Part shown: in pieces, positions 43,456 through 54,129 of the stretch
Numbering within the stretch: the stretch's first letter is position 1
How the letters are laid out: each line of letters begins with the position of its first letter
NCBI RefSeq assembly: GCF_036324505.1
Contig: NC_086354.1
Location: 1,754,725 to 1,818,724, forward strand
Length of the DNA stretch: 64,000 nucleotides
Reading direction: 5' to 3'
Source of the DNA: Eleginops maclovinus
Taxonomy: Eukaryota; Chordata; Actinopteri; Perciformes; Eleginopidae
Notes under the pieces: generated by a model
Told to the model about the DNA's origin: nothing
Databases searched by the model: none
Seen by the model: only the letters and a program-made list of their open reading frames with translations
Position numbers and translations under genes: made by a program

Positions 43456-44286
43456 TTAGGAGTTTGGGATGAAGTTCTCAGCTTCTTCTGGTGTAGAGAA
43501 AATAACTATCTTCCCGTTGTGCAGAGCCCTCATCTTGCAAGGGCGTAGGGTGAATCCCCGAAAAGTTCCAGCTTCAATGAATTTTTTCCTCACTGCAATG
43601 AAAGGGCTCCGTGCCTTCATGGTTTCCGCTGATTTATCTTGAGCAAAGAAGATTTTGTGACCATCATGAGTGAGCGAGCGTTGTTTGGATGTGTTGAAGA
43701 CAAACTCGCGGTCTTGAAATCGCAGTAAGCGGATGATTACGGCTCTGCTCTGATCTGGTCTTGGTCTTGCCCAAGTGCGGTGCGCTCTTTCCAAGGTGAA
43801 CGACTTGGCGGCATCGACCCCCAGCCAGACCAGCAACATATGCTGGATGTAATCAGTCATGGGCTGGGTGTTTTCAGCATTTTCGGGGAGCCCTACCAGT
43901 CTTAGGTTCTTTCTCCGGGCACGATTTTCTAGGTCTTCCGTCTTAGACTCTAAATAAGTGATGCGTTTAGAGGCGTCCATCAGCTCCGTATGCACACTCT
44001 GCAGGCTATCTTCGGCGTCTATGATGCGCCCTTCAGCCTCCGTGAGCCGCTTAACATTAGCAATGATACCTTGTTGAAGGTCCGCAAAACTCTTCTGCAC
44101 AGCATCAACAGAGCTATTCATCTCAGCTATGCGTCTCTCCACGTTGTCGAGTTTTGTCCCAAAGCCATCGAGAGTATTCATCGTGGTGACGGTCGTACGG
44201 AGTGACTGCAGTACTTCTAGCACCGCAGCTAAGTCACGGGATCTGGAGCTGCTTTCACAGTCTTTAAGCGTTGTTTGTTTAGACAT
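43456..44286 (-). CDS. L1 ORF1 protein (coiled coil, RRM)
   Basis: 276 codons from the ATG at 44284-44286 (MSKQTTLKDCESSSRSRDLA). The open frame extends 24 codons further upstream, but this Met fits known fish L1 ORF1 starts better. Residues about 40-130 form a heptad-rich coiled coil that trimerises L1 ORF1 proteins. Then comes RARRKNLRLVGLPENAE, the first strand of the RRM, with FTLERAHRTWARPRPDQSRA and a C-terminal domain ending PEEAENFIPNS. It binds L1 RNA. The frame is open, which is unusual beside the ruined ORF2. Confidence 0.85.
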   Translation of the reverse strand: MSKQTTLKDCESSSRSRDLAAVLEVLQSLRTTVTTMNTLDGFGTKLDNVERRIAEMNSSVDAVQKSFADLQQGIIANVKRLTEAEGRIIDAEDSLQSVHTELMDASKRITYLESKTEDLENRARRKNLRLVGLPENAENTQPMTDYIQHMLLVWLGVDAAKSFTLERAHRTWARPRPDQSRAVIIRLLRFQDREFVFNTSKQRSLTHDGHKIFFAQDKSAETMKARSPFIAVRKKFIEAGTFRGFTLRPCKMRALHNGKIVIFSTPEEAENFIPNS

Positions 44287-44775
44287 CTTGTAGAACCAGT
44301 TAGAAGTGTTAATAGTTAATAAACTAGGACTTTTAGCGGAATTGCGAGGAACACCCACTCTAAGCTGCCATCTTGGTCCACGGCTCTACAGCGCCCCCCG
44401 CAAAGCGACTTTTCAAAGAAACTTGACGATGTGCTGGAGGGAATAAGCGGACTCAAGGGTGAGCTGAAACACCAAGCTTACAGGATCCCAGTAGCAGAGG
44501 AAAGAATTGGAAAGACAGAGGACAACTTAAACTCTATGCACGGCGCTATCACAAATGCGCCACATTGGAAATGAAGGTGGAAGAACAGGAAAACGGGTCG
44601 TCGCAACAACTTAAGGCTCATCGGCCTCCCTGAAAAAGTTGAGGGTCAAGACGCGTGGGCTTTTTTGGAGCAATGGCTACCTCGAGCCCTGGGCACCAAC
44701 ATCTTTCCCACACGCCCGTTATTGAGAGAGCACAAAGGATAGGATGTCGAATCGCTGGCCAGGATCCAACACCAA

Positions 44776-45358
44776 CGCGTGGAGTTACATACTAAACACA
44801 CCGCCTCTACCTCTCACTCATTGATGCTGCGATGATACTATTGCGTGTTTAATAACTGATAAACTTCAGAAGGATTGCATAATAGAATATCGTAGGTGGA
44901 AGCTTCAGGACATCACTAACAAGATGGCGATGGTGATGTCATAAGAGGACCCGCCCCCGACGACGTCAGCCTATAGAAGAGCCCGGAAAACCCCATGTGA
45001 CGACAAGGGGCCAATAGGATCCCCCTCGACTAACCAATGAGAGGACGAGACCGGAGTTCGTCTTATTTTGAAGTTGTTTATTTTTATGACCGGAAAGGGA
45101 TGGTTCGATAAAGTATGTTTGTATTGTGAAATCGATCCCTCTTTTGTTCCCGACCGCCAGACAGTAACTCCTGATGAGCTCCACTCATTCAGTGGCCTGT
45201 GGACGCTGTTCCGGTATATGAGCCACAGCTGTGAAACTTTTGTAAAACCTACTGCTACATTCTTTTATTAAATACTAGTTTTAACACTTTTAGGAGGAGC
45301 TTCACTTCATTTTCTTTTAAATCTACTCCTGGACTTTGAATAAAAGAACATTCTTACA
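44776..45358 (+). mobile_element. Truncated solo LTR, 8 bp from a host splice donor
   Basis: Homologous over its whole length to 46191-46737 of the complete solo LTR, sharing CATACTAAACACACCGCC, TTTTGAAGTTGTTTAT, CCGCCAGACAGTAACT and the end ACATTCTTACA. It lacks the first about 168 bp and joins L1 ORF1 sequence instead, so a deletion removed its left part. Its right end at 45358 leaves only eight intron bases before the exon at 45367-45451. Confidence 0.8.
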
Positions 45359-45366
45359 GGGCTCAC

Positions 45367-45451
45367 CTTCACCTCAGGCCTGGCGTGGTGGTTGAACACA
45401 TGTGCAGGGTCTTTGTGATACACCTTGAGACAGGAGTGGGATTTGATGTTC
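45367..45451 (-). CDS. skt (kiaa1217): Sickle tail/KIAA1217-like protein, 'KVYHKDPAHVFNHH' exon
   Basis: 85-bp exon with acceptor TTTCCAG|GAACATC at 45452/45451 and donor GTGAAG|GTGAGC at 45367. It starts by completing Arg (AG + G), encodes NIKSHSCLKVYHKDPAHVFN and ends in phase 0. It matches the end of the conserved N-terminal domain of KIAA1217, where the pattern is RNI...LKVY.KDPAH.FNH. Too short to appear as an ORF; found by following exon phases. Confidence 0.9.
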
Positions 45452-45539
45452 CTGGAAACCAACAGAACACACACAGTAAAGTTTGAAATTAGTAATAAGT
45501 CCTACAGTCACTCAATGGTTATATAAAGAATGAACATCA

Positions 45540-47700
45540 AAACTCTATTTTTGTGGTCCCATCACAAGATGGTGAATAAGATGGCGGTGTGTGCAGACAA
45601 GGTGTTTGATGTTTCCTCGTCATGTCTGTTAAGTTCATTTCAACTACCAACAGTACAGTCAGGGGTATAAAGTACAGTCGTGAGTCCTGGTGGACAAAAA
45701 AACATACAAATACACACTGGATATAAACACTCAATACGCTTGCAGAGGAAATTAGCGGCCACGGCATACTCTGCCCAATCTCGCCCTTGAGTGCTGTCCC
45801 CCAGCTGGAAAGGAGGCGTTGTGAGCGGAATCAGAAGAGGGGTAAACGCAGAGGCATTCGGATTAGGCTAGCAGCTAGCCCAAACAGGCCGGCTATTCCG
45901 AGCATGCTAATGGCTAATGTATTTTCACTGGACAATAAAAAGGACAGTATAAGACTTCTCCGGTTGAACCAGTGTAAGGTGAGGGGAATGCTTTACATGT
46001 TTACATTTTCACAGGAACATGGTGTTAGAAATAATCAATATATTAGAGCGGAACTTTAAAAGATAATTCACTGTTTCTGGACGGATTATATTTGTCCACT
46101 TCCGGTAGTAACACAGGATGTTGTTTTTAGCCTCAGATAGCATAAAGCTAATATTGTATTGTATATATGAGTAGAGGGAGAAGGACCAGTGGAGTTGCAT
46201 ACTAAACACACCGCCTCTACCTCTCACTCATTGATGCTGCAATGATACAGTTGCCTGTTTAATAACTGATAAACCTCCTAAGAACTGCATAATAGAATAT
46301 TGTAGGACAGAGCTCCAGGACTTCGCTAACAAGATGGCGACGGTGACGTCATAAGAGGACCCGCCCCCGACGACATCAGCCTATAGAAGAGGATCCAGCC
46401 CCCCGCTACCAACCAATGAGAGCACGAGAGCGGGGCGCGTCTTATTTTGAAGTTGTTTATTGTATGGTCGGAAAGGGATGGTTCTATAAAACATGTTTGT
46501 ATTGTGAAATCGAGCGCTCTTTTGTTCCGGACCGCCAGACAGTAACTACTGATGAGCTCCACTCAGTCAGTGGCCTGTGGACGCGTGTCCCGGGCTATTG
46601 AGCCACAGCTGTGAAACTTTTGTAAAACCTACTACTGCATCCTTTTATTAAACACTCCTTTTATAACTTTTAAGGGAGTTTTGCTTTCTTTCTTTTAAAC
46701 CGACTCCTGGGCTTCAAATAAACGAACATTTCTTACAATGGCTAAATGAAAACATCCTGGACTCCGCCATTCAGCTCGACCAACATGCTAATAGGCAGAC
46801 AGAGCTGCGGTTAGCAGGGGGAAGTCTCGCGGCAAGTGTGTTATCGTTTACATAGCTGATCCTTGGTGTCTGCAAACACTGTTCACCACTGGTTTGAGTT
46901 TATGTTTATGAAGTGCCGGCCTTTCTACCTCCCGAGGGAGTTTACAGCCATCCTGGTGGTTGTTGTTAACATCTCCCCCAATTCCAGCAACAAGTACAGA
47001 GAGACTGCTTTCCCATTGCGGCTGGGGACTTCAAACATGCTAACCTGAAAATTGCCATGCCTAAAATATATTAACATGTTGATTTCCCAACAACAAAAAA
47101 CAACACCCTGGACCTTGTTTACACAACCATCAAAAGAAGCAAACAAGGCTCTCCCCTCTGCCACATCGGACTCTGTTCAACTTACTGTTCTGCTGAAACC
47201 TGCACAAAGGGCCCAGAGGACAGCACAGCTGCACTTCAAGACTGCTTTGACACTACAAACTGGGACATGTTTAAGCAGACAGCCACATACAACAACACCA
47301 TCAACATCCAGGAATACACAGAAACAGTCACAGGCTACTTCACCAAATGCATTGATAACATGACATTCCATCAACATCCGGGTTTACCAGAAGCCGGACG
47401 GGGGGACAGGCGAGGTCCACGGGCTGCTGAGGGCCCGCAACTTTGCCTTCAGAGTGGCAATGTAAACAGTGATGTCATTCAATCGGGCTCTGGGCAGTGG
47501 AAACACAACTGGGGCTAAAAAGAAGAACCAGTTCGGAACCAGAATAGCATCTAAACGGGAACTGGTTTGATGAGAAAGGGGTAACAGTGACCACTGCTGA
47601 GAGGATCGTTGGTGCCTCAGTCCCAACACTCCTGGACCTTTACAACACCCGCCTAACACTCAGAGCACTCAGCATTGTGGGTGACCTCCATAGTGCATAA
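45540..47700 (+). mobile_element. Rex1-like (CR1-group) LINE remnant, split by a solo LTR
   Basis: Plus strand. 45787-46018 encodes an ORF2 N terminus (KRGKRRGIRIRLAASPNRPA, then IPSMLMANVFSLDNKKD). The frame continues through TWLNENILDSAIQL at 46738 onward once the LTR is removed, then KCRPFYLPREFTAILV, DFKHANLK, and ALQDCFDTTNWDMF (shifted frames) and LLRARNFAFR near 47430. These are endonuclease-region motifs of the Rex1/CR1-like LINEs of fish. Many stops; the RT is missing. Start and end are approximate. Confidence 0.7.
46023..46737 (+). mobile_element. Complete solo LTR with 4-bp target duplication
   Basis: 715 bp, starting TGTTAGAAATAATC and ending ACATTTCTTACA (an imperfect TG...CA inverted repeat). 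Flanked by ATGG at 46019-46022 and 46738-46741. It contains a TATA-like TCTATAAAA at about 46483 and AATAAA near 46716, so a plus-strand promoter and poly(A) signal. No internal retroelement genes lie beside it, so it arose by LTR-LTR recombination. The 4-bp duplication fits Gypsy-type or retrovirus-type integrases; the family was not identified. Confidence 0.85.
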
Positions 47701-47786
47701 AAGTGGCCTGAGTCAATAACTGCAGTTCCAAACCAGCTCTGGGATTAATATCAGCACTATAACTGTGCCGGGAGCCTTCTGTATTG

Positions 47787-47960
47787 TGCCTACTGTAAAG
47801 TGGAGGAGGGATAATGCTATGGGATGTTTTTATGGGGTTGGCCTAGGCCCCTTAGCTCCAGTGAAGGGGATTCTTAATGCTTCATCTTACCAAGTCACTC
47901 TGGACTATTCTATGCCTCCAACTCTGTGGAAAGATTCCAACTTCATATTAATGCCTAACA
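47787..47960 (+). pseudogene. Tc1-like transposase fragment
   Basis: Encodes VPTVKWRRDNAMGCFYGVGL, then PLAPVKGILNASSYQ and MPPTLWKD, the central part of a Tc1-type transposase between the first and second catalytic Asp. The family differs from the 35484-37087 element. No ends were found; short relic. Confidence 0.7.
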
Positions 47961-48096
47961 ATTTCGAATGGGATGTCATACAAGCTCTTGTAGGTGTAAG
48001 GTGTAGGTGATCCAATACTATTGTCTATATAGTGTATATTCAACAAAAAGACCTGTGTATGTTATGAACTGGCCCCATGGAAAAAGTTTGCCTCAC

Positions 48097-48295
48097 CTGA
48101 TGTCCTCCAAGTCATAGTAGACGTTGCGGCTGGTGTCTTTGATGTAGATGGCCATGTTGGGAGACTGCAGCATCTTCATGGTGAGCTGCTGAGGGAACGC
48201 GGAGACGAAGAGAGCCCGCACAGCGTCCTCACCACTGAGCTCAGCCGGCAGCCTTACCTGCTTAGTCTCCTCCCTGTACTGCAGGTACATCACAC
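48097..48295 (-). CDS. skt (kiaa1217): Sickle tail/KIAA1217-like protein, conserved N-terminal domain exon
   Basis: 199-bp exon with acceptor GTGTCAG|GTGTGA at 48296/48295 and donor CATCAG|GTGAGG at 48097. It encodes GVMYLQYREETKQVRLPAEL, then SAFPQQLTMKML and AIYIKDTSRNVYYDLEDIR. This ubiquitin-like fold-sized domain is almost identical in pattern to KIAA1217 (YLQYG-EETKQ.R.P.E, FVSAFPQQLTMKML, AIYIKD.SRNVYY), closer than to SRCIN1. In p140Cap the neighbouring region takes part in cytoskeletal and Src-related complexes; for this gene, a role in notochord/disc formation is known from the mouse Sickle tail gene. Confidence 0.95.
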
Positions 48296-48576
48296 CTGAC
48301 ACAGAACACACACACTTTAGAACAGGGGTGTCAAACATACAGCCTGAAATTCAATAAACAAAGTTTATAAAAAATAAAATAAATGAGCATTATTGCAAAA
48401 ACAGTCCAATTTACACAGATCAGCTCACACACTTACAGCAGTAGCCACAAATTTACAGTGACATTATCAGTGTCTTCAGAGATCTGGGCAGAACCACTGC
48501 AACTTTATGGGGTCTGGAGGATTTCTTCATCCGTCTACTTGTAGTCAGCTGTGTGTGTGTGTGTGTTTGTACATAC

Positions 48577-48735
48577 CAGGCGGTCTCTCGCTGGTCTGAC
48601 CCCTTAACCAGCCCACAGGTAGACTTGCTCTTTCTTTACAGCCCCTTGTAAAGGGGGCAGTCGGTGGCAGCATGGCTCCATCTGACATGGTCTCTGCAGT
48701 CAGAGGGTCCTGCTGCTCCACCAGGCACAGCACTC
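48577..48735 (-). CDS. skt (kiaa1217): Sickle tail/KIAA1217-like protein, most upstream exon found
   Basis: Donor CCTG|GTATGT at 48577 is secure. The acceptor at 48736 (CCCCTCTGTGCAG|GAGTGC) is the best-looking one, but AGs further upstream (to about 48800) or at TGACTGCAG (48694) are possible. It encodes TAETMSDG, PPTAPFTRGCKERASLPVG and TSERPPG, matching the family pattern EAMSEG..PTPFSRG...RASLPV just before the conserved domain. The preceding coding exon is not found in 48736-64000 and probably lies beyond the window. Confidence 0.85.
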
Positions 48736-48936
48736 CTGCACAGAGGGGGCTTTCAGAGGGCTGGAGACTCCTCGGCTGTGTGGCTGAAGCAGACTGGATC
48801 ATAAGAGATTGTAGTCCAGCAGTTAGGACGGTGGCAGAGACATTCAAACCAATCAGAGAATCCTTTGAAAATCATGTATTTGCCAAAGAAGAGATTTAAT
48901 AAAAAAGACAGTAAACCAAGTTAAAGATGACTTTGA

Positions 48937-49627
48937 ACATATGTAAAATACAATCCACCACCTCCAGCTCTTGCCAGTGGAGAGAATTTTCATGGAAGAA
49001 TATCTTTTGTTTTTTCATAACTCCATAAACAAATATCATCAGAATGGCAGACCATAATCTGGACATTGCTGGAGGCATTGTAGCAATATTATGGTTGATC
49101 ACTTCCACATATTCTGGAATTGTCCAGTTATCCAATCCTTTTGGTTATCAATAATAACAGAAATAAATGCAATAATAGGATTTGAGTGGATAACAGTTTT
49201 GCTGGGATATATTTAGCTAATATACCTGTCTTGTTTCATATGGGAAAACAGACTTTTTCTTTAAGACTCTGTAGTGATACATTTTACAATTACTAGTCCA
49301 AATGGGTCTTCCACATGAAGAGGGTTGTTGCATAATACGTGTTTTTTTCTCTGGTACAGTAGATCTGTGGCTTCTTCCTGGTTTCCTGTGTGCGATTTGC
49401 TTGCATGACCACTCTACGATTGTTTTATACATGTCTCTACCAGCCTCTTATTCTGGACTGGAATCAACACATTTGTTGTGAGCCCGTTTGGGGAGACGGT
49501 GCCCCATGGTAGTGGACTAATTGCTGTGAACATATTCATGTGATGTACTGCCTCTGGTGACGTTTATGTTGTCTTTTTTGTTTTTGTCTTAATGTGTTAC
49601 GACTTAAAAAACAAGTATTGATGAAAA
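48937..49627 (+). mobile_element. 5'-truncated L1 LINE with 14-bp target duplication
   Basis: Flanked by AAAGATGACTTTGA at 48923-48936 and 49628-49641. Contains the 3' end of an L1-type ORF2 in broken frames: DHFHIFWNCPVIQSFW (C-terminal finger region), VVSPFGETVPHGSG and a terminal VFVLMCYDLKNKY-like stretch. It lies about 190 bp upstream of the acceptor of the exon at 48735. Confidence 0.85.
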
Positions 49628-49641
49628 AAAGATGACTTTGA

Positions 49642-50393
<752 letters not shown>

Positions 50394-50526
50394 TCTTTAC
50401 ATCATCTCTGAGACAGATTTCAAATGAATAAAGAGTAAACTGATCACATGCAACAGTTGTATGCTTTGGCTTGAGCTCAGTGCCCAATGTTTCATTTAAG
50501 AGTGGAAGTTCCTCTAACTTTTTTTT

Positions 50527-50700
50527 TATCAGAATCAGAATCAGAAATACTCTATTTATCCCAAACTAGGAATTTTTTGTTGTTGCAGCATTCAAATACA
50601 AAAGAAGCAAAACAAATAATTAGAACAAAACAATACAAATAAAAGTGAATAAAAATGAGTAAAAATTAGAAATATACAAATTTACATGGACCACATAAGT
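50527..50700 (-). repeat. LINE 3'-tail-like repeat
   Basis: ATCAGAATCAGAATCAGAAATAC followed by TTTATCCCAAACTAGGAA: in reverse complement, the common 3' tail of fish CR1/L2-type LINEs with a short GATTCT repeat. The neighbouring AT-rich words recur in the foreign part of the chimeric hAT at 22150-22490. Confidence 0.55.
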
Positions 50701-53242
50701 CAAAGATAGACAGATAAGGAATCAGGGCTACCAGGCAGAAATTATTATGAATGGACCATGTCCGAGATGGTCCTCACATGTATAGCCGCACAAACACACG
50801 TGTTTGTGTGAAGCAGTGAGCTGATCAGAGGTCATTAGTCTGATGTAACTGTTGGCCTCTTGCTTCTGTAAGCAAAGGCTCTCATCCATGCACTGCCACT
50901 GAACTGATGTTTGCAACCCGACATATGAACAGATGCATACACAAGCACAGATACAGAGACTCAGCCACATAAACACTGAGTCACTGCACTGTATTGACTA
51001 CTACTACTACTACTAACTACTGGGCTCTGAATAATACCCTGCGGCTTACAGACACACATCCACAGCACTCACACACAAAAATCCTCAGGTGTCTACGTCA
51101 GCTCGCACTATCATCACACACTATCATCACACACTTCACACTCTGCTTCTCAATAGAGGATGTCATGTATTAAAACATTTGCAAAGACCTGATGAAAGAA
51201 GCTGCTAGCGAACGACACCATGCTGTACAATGGATCCTGGTCACATGAAAATGTAGGGGTCAAATCCTTGAACCGCATCAGCCTGGAGGGGGGTTCTGAA
51301 CCACAGTATGTCTAAACTAACAGATGAGTGTGGGTTGGGGGGGGCTTGTGCAGGTACTATCTGTTATGCAAGGTAAGACAAAGATGATGAAACCAGAACA
51401 CTTCTCGAATAAAGGAGAGTGAAATATTAATACTATAGAGTTACACGTTTTAATGGCAGCTAAATGACAAATATAGACAGATATAAGATTTGTGCAATAA
51501 CGTTACATTTTTTAAATGGACATGTTATATTAGAGAGTGGTTCTAACTTAACCTTTTTAAATACTGTAATAAAACAAATATTTACAGTGGCAGGGTTGCT
51601 GGGATAACTATGGTACAAATAAGATAAATACATTTTGGGATACACTCTGCGAAGCATCGTCTTTTAACATTTTCAAAGGAGTGGATTTGGTTATGATTAA
51701 CGACACTTTAGCGGATAAAGATCTCTTCAAATATGCATTTATCTGCCTTGAAACTAATCTCTGGTGAGAGATATTTCTAACATACACATTTAAATTGATT
51801 CACAAGCTTTCTCTTCTTGACTTTGTGAGGTAATTGGTTAATTTTTGGGAATTTTTAAAATGTTGGTTTCAGGAATGGGCTTTCAAAGACTCATCGACTT
51901 CATAGACAGCATCTGTCCATTGAACATTGTTCAGGGCCAACTGCAGATTTTCACACAGTAAATGTGAGAGGCCAGTCAATCTTTTGTCAACACACAGACG
52001 TGTCAGGACATGAAGAGCTCTCTTCCCACATACGTAAGAAAAGCATAAAGAGTCAGAGCTACCGAGTTCAACCAAGGGTCCATGTAGTAGCAGCCAAAAA
52101 ACATATTTAACTCCAGAGCAGAATTCTTCTCTAATTTGTGAAAGAAACTTGCTCTGAACAAACTTGTATATCCAAATTCCAAACAAAATATAATACAAAT
52201 GTAGCATGCAACCTGAGGGTGTGATGGTATGGAAATCCACTCCATACATGAAAATTAATTCATGTTCGATGCATTGCCTTCAAACTATTTAACTGTAATC
52301 AATAAAGAAAAGTGGGTATTCACAACAAATTTCATAACATGTTATGCATTGGGATGAAATGTATTTTATGTATAGCTATCCCATTGTTAATTGATAAAAC
52401 AGATGAATGATTATTTAATGTTGACATGAATATGATTTAATCATGTGTCTATAAACAGAGTGCAAATACAGTCTCCTCACAGTGTTAAAGAAGCCAAGGG
52501 AGATTCAGATCGTAATACCTCATTCCTACTGTATGGAGTTTTTATCACTCGGTATCTGCAGCCATAGCATTCCAAAGCATTCCAAAACATGACGCTAAAA
52601 CCAAGGTACATACCAAACTGTGAATTTTGCGTAGCATTTCACTGTATTGTTTCAGTTTATGAATGAGATGTTTCTCTCTGCAGAAGAGAATCAGAGAAGC
52701 ACTTTGTTTCAAGTCGGCATCAAATAAAATGTGATGAGCCAGACATGCGGACATGTGATTCCCAGACAGAAGTTTGTAGATCTGTTGTTTGCCCCTGCAC
52801 TTTCCTTATAATGTGTTTAGAGGGACCATTTCTACATAGTGAGGTAACACATGCAGAGTTTGCACAGGGACAAGTTCTCTTTTAGAATGTAGTTCCAGAA
52901 TGTGCAACTCTTCACTTCAAAGGGAAGAACAGTGTGTCTGAGCGACTGTTAACCAGGAAACATAAATAGTTTGATCTTATTTATCCATGAAAGTTGAATA
53001 TTCCTGTATCACAGAACATTTTGCATTACAAATGTGGTTTTCCAAAGCCTTCCCCACCCACATACAAACACATAGTTTCTAAAGATGCCGTTTTACAGTG
53101 AATGCTGATATTAAGCACAATATGTACCTGTAATGAAAGGTCACAGCGGACAGATCATCACTCAAACAACCGCTCCATGCTTAAAAGCATTCTGTCTGGT
53201 TTTGTCACAGTACAAGCAACAAAAAACGTGACTGCCAGTGTT
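50701..53242. other. Upstream intron/intergenic stretch
   Basis: No known repeat recognised. Two minus-strand open stretches (52754-52614, and 52249-51869) are described separately. A short TACTAC repeat at 50999-51015 and a TATCATCACACAC duplication at 51109-51131 are the only other structures. Confidence 0.4.
51869..52754 (-). other. Unrecognised possible exons
   Basis: An open stretch at 52754-52614 (ACLAHHILFDADLKQSASLI, EKHLIHKLKQYSEMLRKIHS) ends at a good donor, CAGTTTG|GTATGT. A 126-codon open frame at 52249-51869 contains VFWLLLHGPLVELGSS, YVCGKRALHVLTRLCVDKRL and LCENLQLALNNVQWTD. The composition is protein-like and helical, unlike random intron. I do not recognise the family, and it does not resemble the skt gene. 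It could be exons of a gene nested on the same strand, or a pseudogene. Confidence 0.2.
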
Positions 53243-54129
53243 GGGCAAGTTACTTCCAAAATTGAATACAGTACATATCACTTATTTCTGTCTTTTTAAC
53301 GTAATAAGTTACACATTATTACTGTCTCTGAACTTTAATGTGTTACACTGATTTTGCATTGCTTTTGAGTTACTTTCACCAAAATAACCACAAAAGTATG
53401 GCTTTAAATGCTAAAATGTATTTTGTTGCAGCTGATTATACCTCCAGTGAAGGGCAATGTGGTATAGCATAACAACTGTGTAGGCCCTTAGGATTAGTAA
53501 CAACTTATAATAGGAGCAGTGAAGGCTCATGGCCAATCCAATATGTATCAATCACCATCAGAATCACAAAAGCCACGACAGCTTTAGCCAACTCTTTGGC
53601 AAATGTCTATCTGGCAGTACATGCTGAAAATGAAGAAAAATAGCTGGAAATTAAACTCATTCTCCATTTAACTGGGCTAAATAAAAGTTGATACCGGTAA
53701 CATTACGTCACTGTTTATTATAAATAACCAATCCAGTCGCACAAAAACACATGTAGTAGCTATGTTGGTCCACAGGGCAAGACGTACTCATTTCACGAAT
53801 AACCCTCTCAAGACGTGACATGGATACGTCATCTTTTTCCTATAGATCTCTAATGGCCAGTGCCCATGTCACATAATTGTCACCTTTCCCGGTGTGAAAA
53901 GAAAAGACATGATGGACACCCGACTAATTTTTAGTTGAAAATCCTAAATTGGAGGATAGTCTGTCCATGGAAATGCTTTTTCATTACATTGCTGGCAAGA
54001 AGTGTATATTCTACTTTCAGAATTTAAGTCCAGTGGATGTGTAGGATCTATAGTTTGATAGATATGACGAGAAGATTACTTCGGTCTCGCCTGGCAAACG
54101 TATGCTATGGTCGCACCCCCTGAACTCGT

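Larger units (their letters stand above)
39206..44399 (-). mobile_element. Full-length L1-type LINE, inactive
   Basis: 5,194 bp on the minus strand with a poly(A) tail (T-run 39206-39226 on the plus strand), flanked by a perfect 15-bp target duplication GCAAAGCGACTTTTC (39191-39205 and 44400-44414), the mark of target-primed reverse transcription. It has a short 5' UTR (44399-44287), an intact-looking ORF1 and a broken ORF2. It inserted head-to-head into the ORF1 of the older L1. Confidence 0.93.
38891..44775 (+). mobile_element. Older L1 LINE (ORF1 part), split by a younger L1
   Basis: Plus-strand pieces 38891-39205 and 44415-44775. ORF1 starts at the ATG at 39020 (MVGKSQKPTPQTPAASKTL), continues to AKRL at the split, and resumes with KKLDDVLEGISGLKGELKHQ and LRLIGLPEKVEGQDAWAFLEQW, a coiled coil followed by the RRM of L1 ORF1 (transposase_22). 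Frameshifts are present. It stops mid-ORF1 where the LTR at 44776 begins, so the rest of the L1 has been deleted. Confidence 0.75.

Noticed and set aside
44858..46740. Tandem duplication of a host regulatory segment (44776-45358 versus 46191-46737)
   Set aside because: The complete copy has TG...CA ends, a 4-bp target duplication and a poly(A) signal, so these are LTRs rather than a local duplication.
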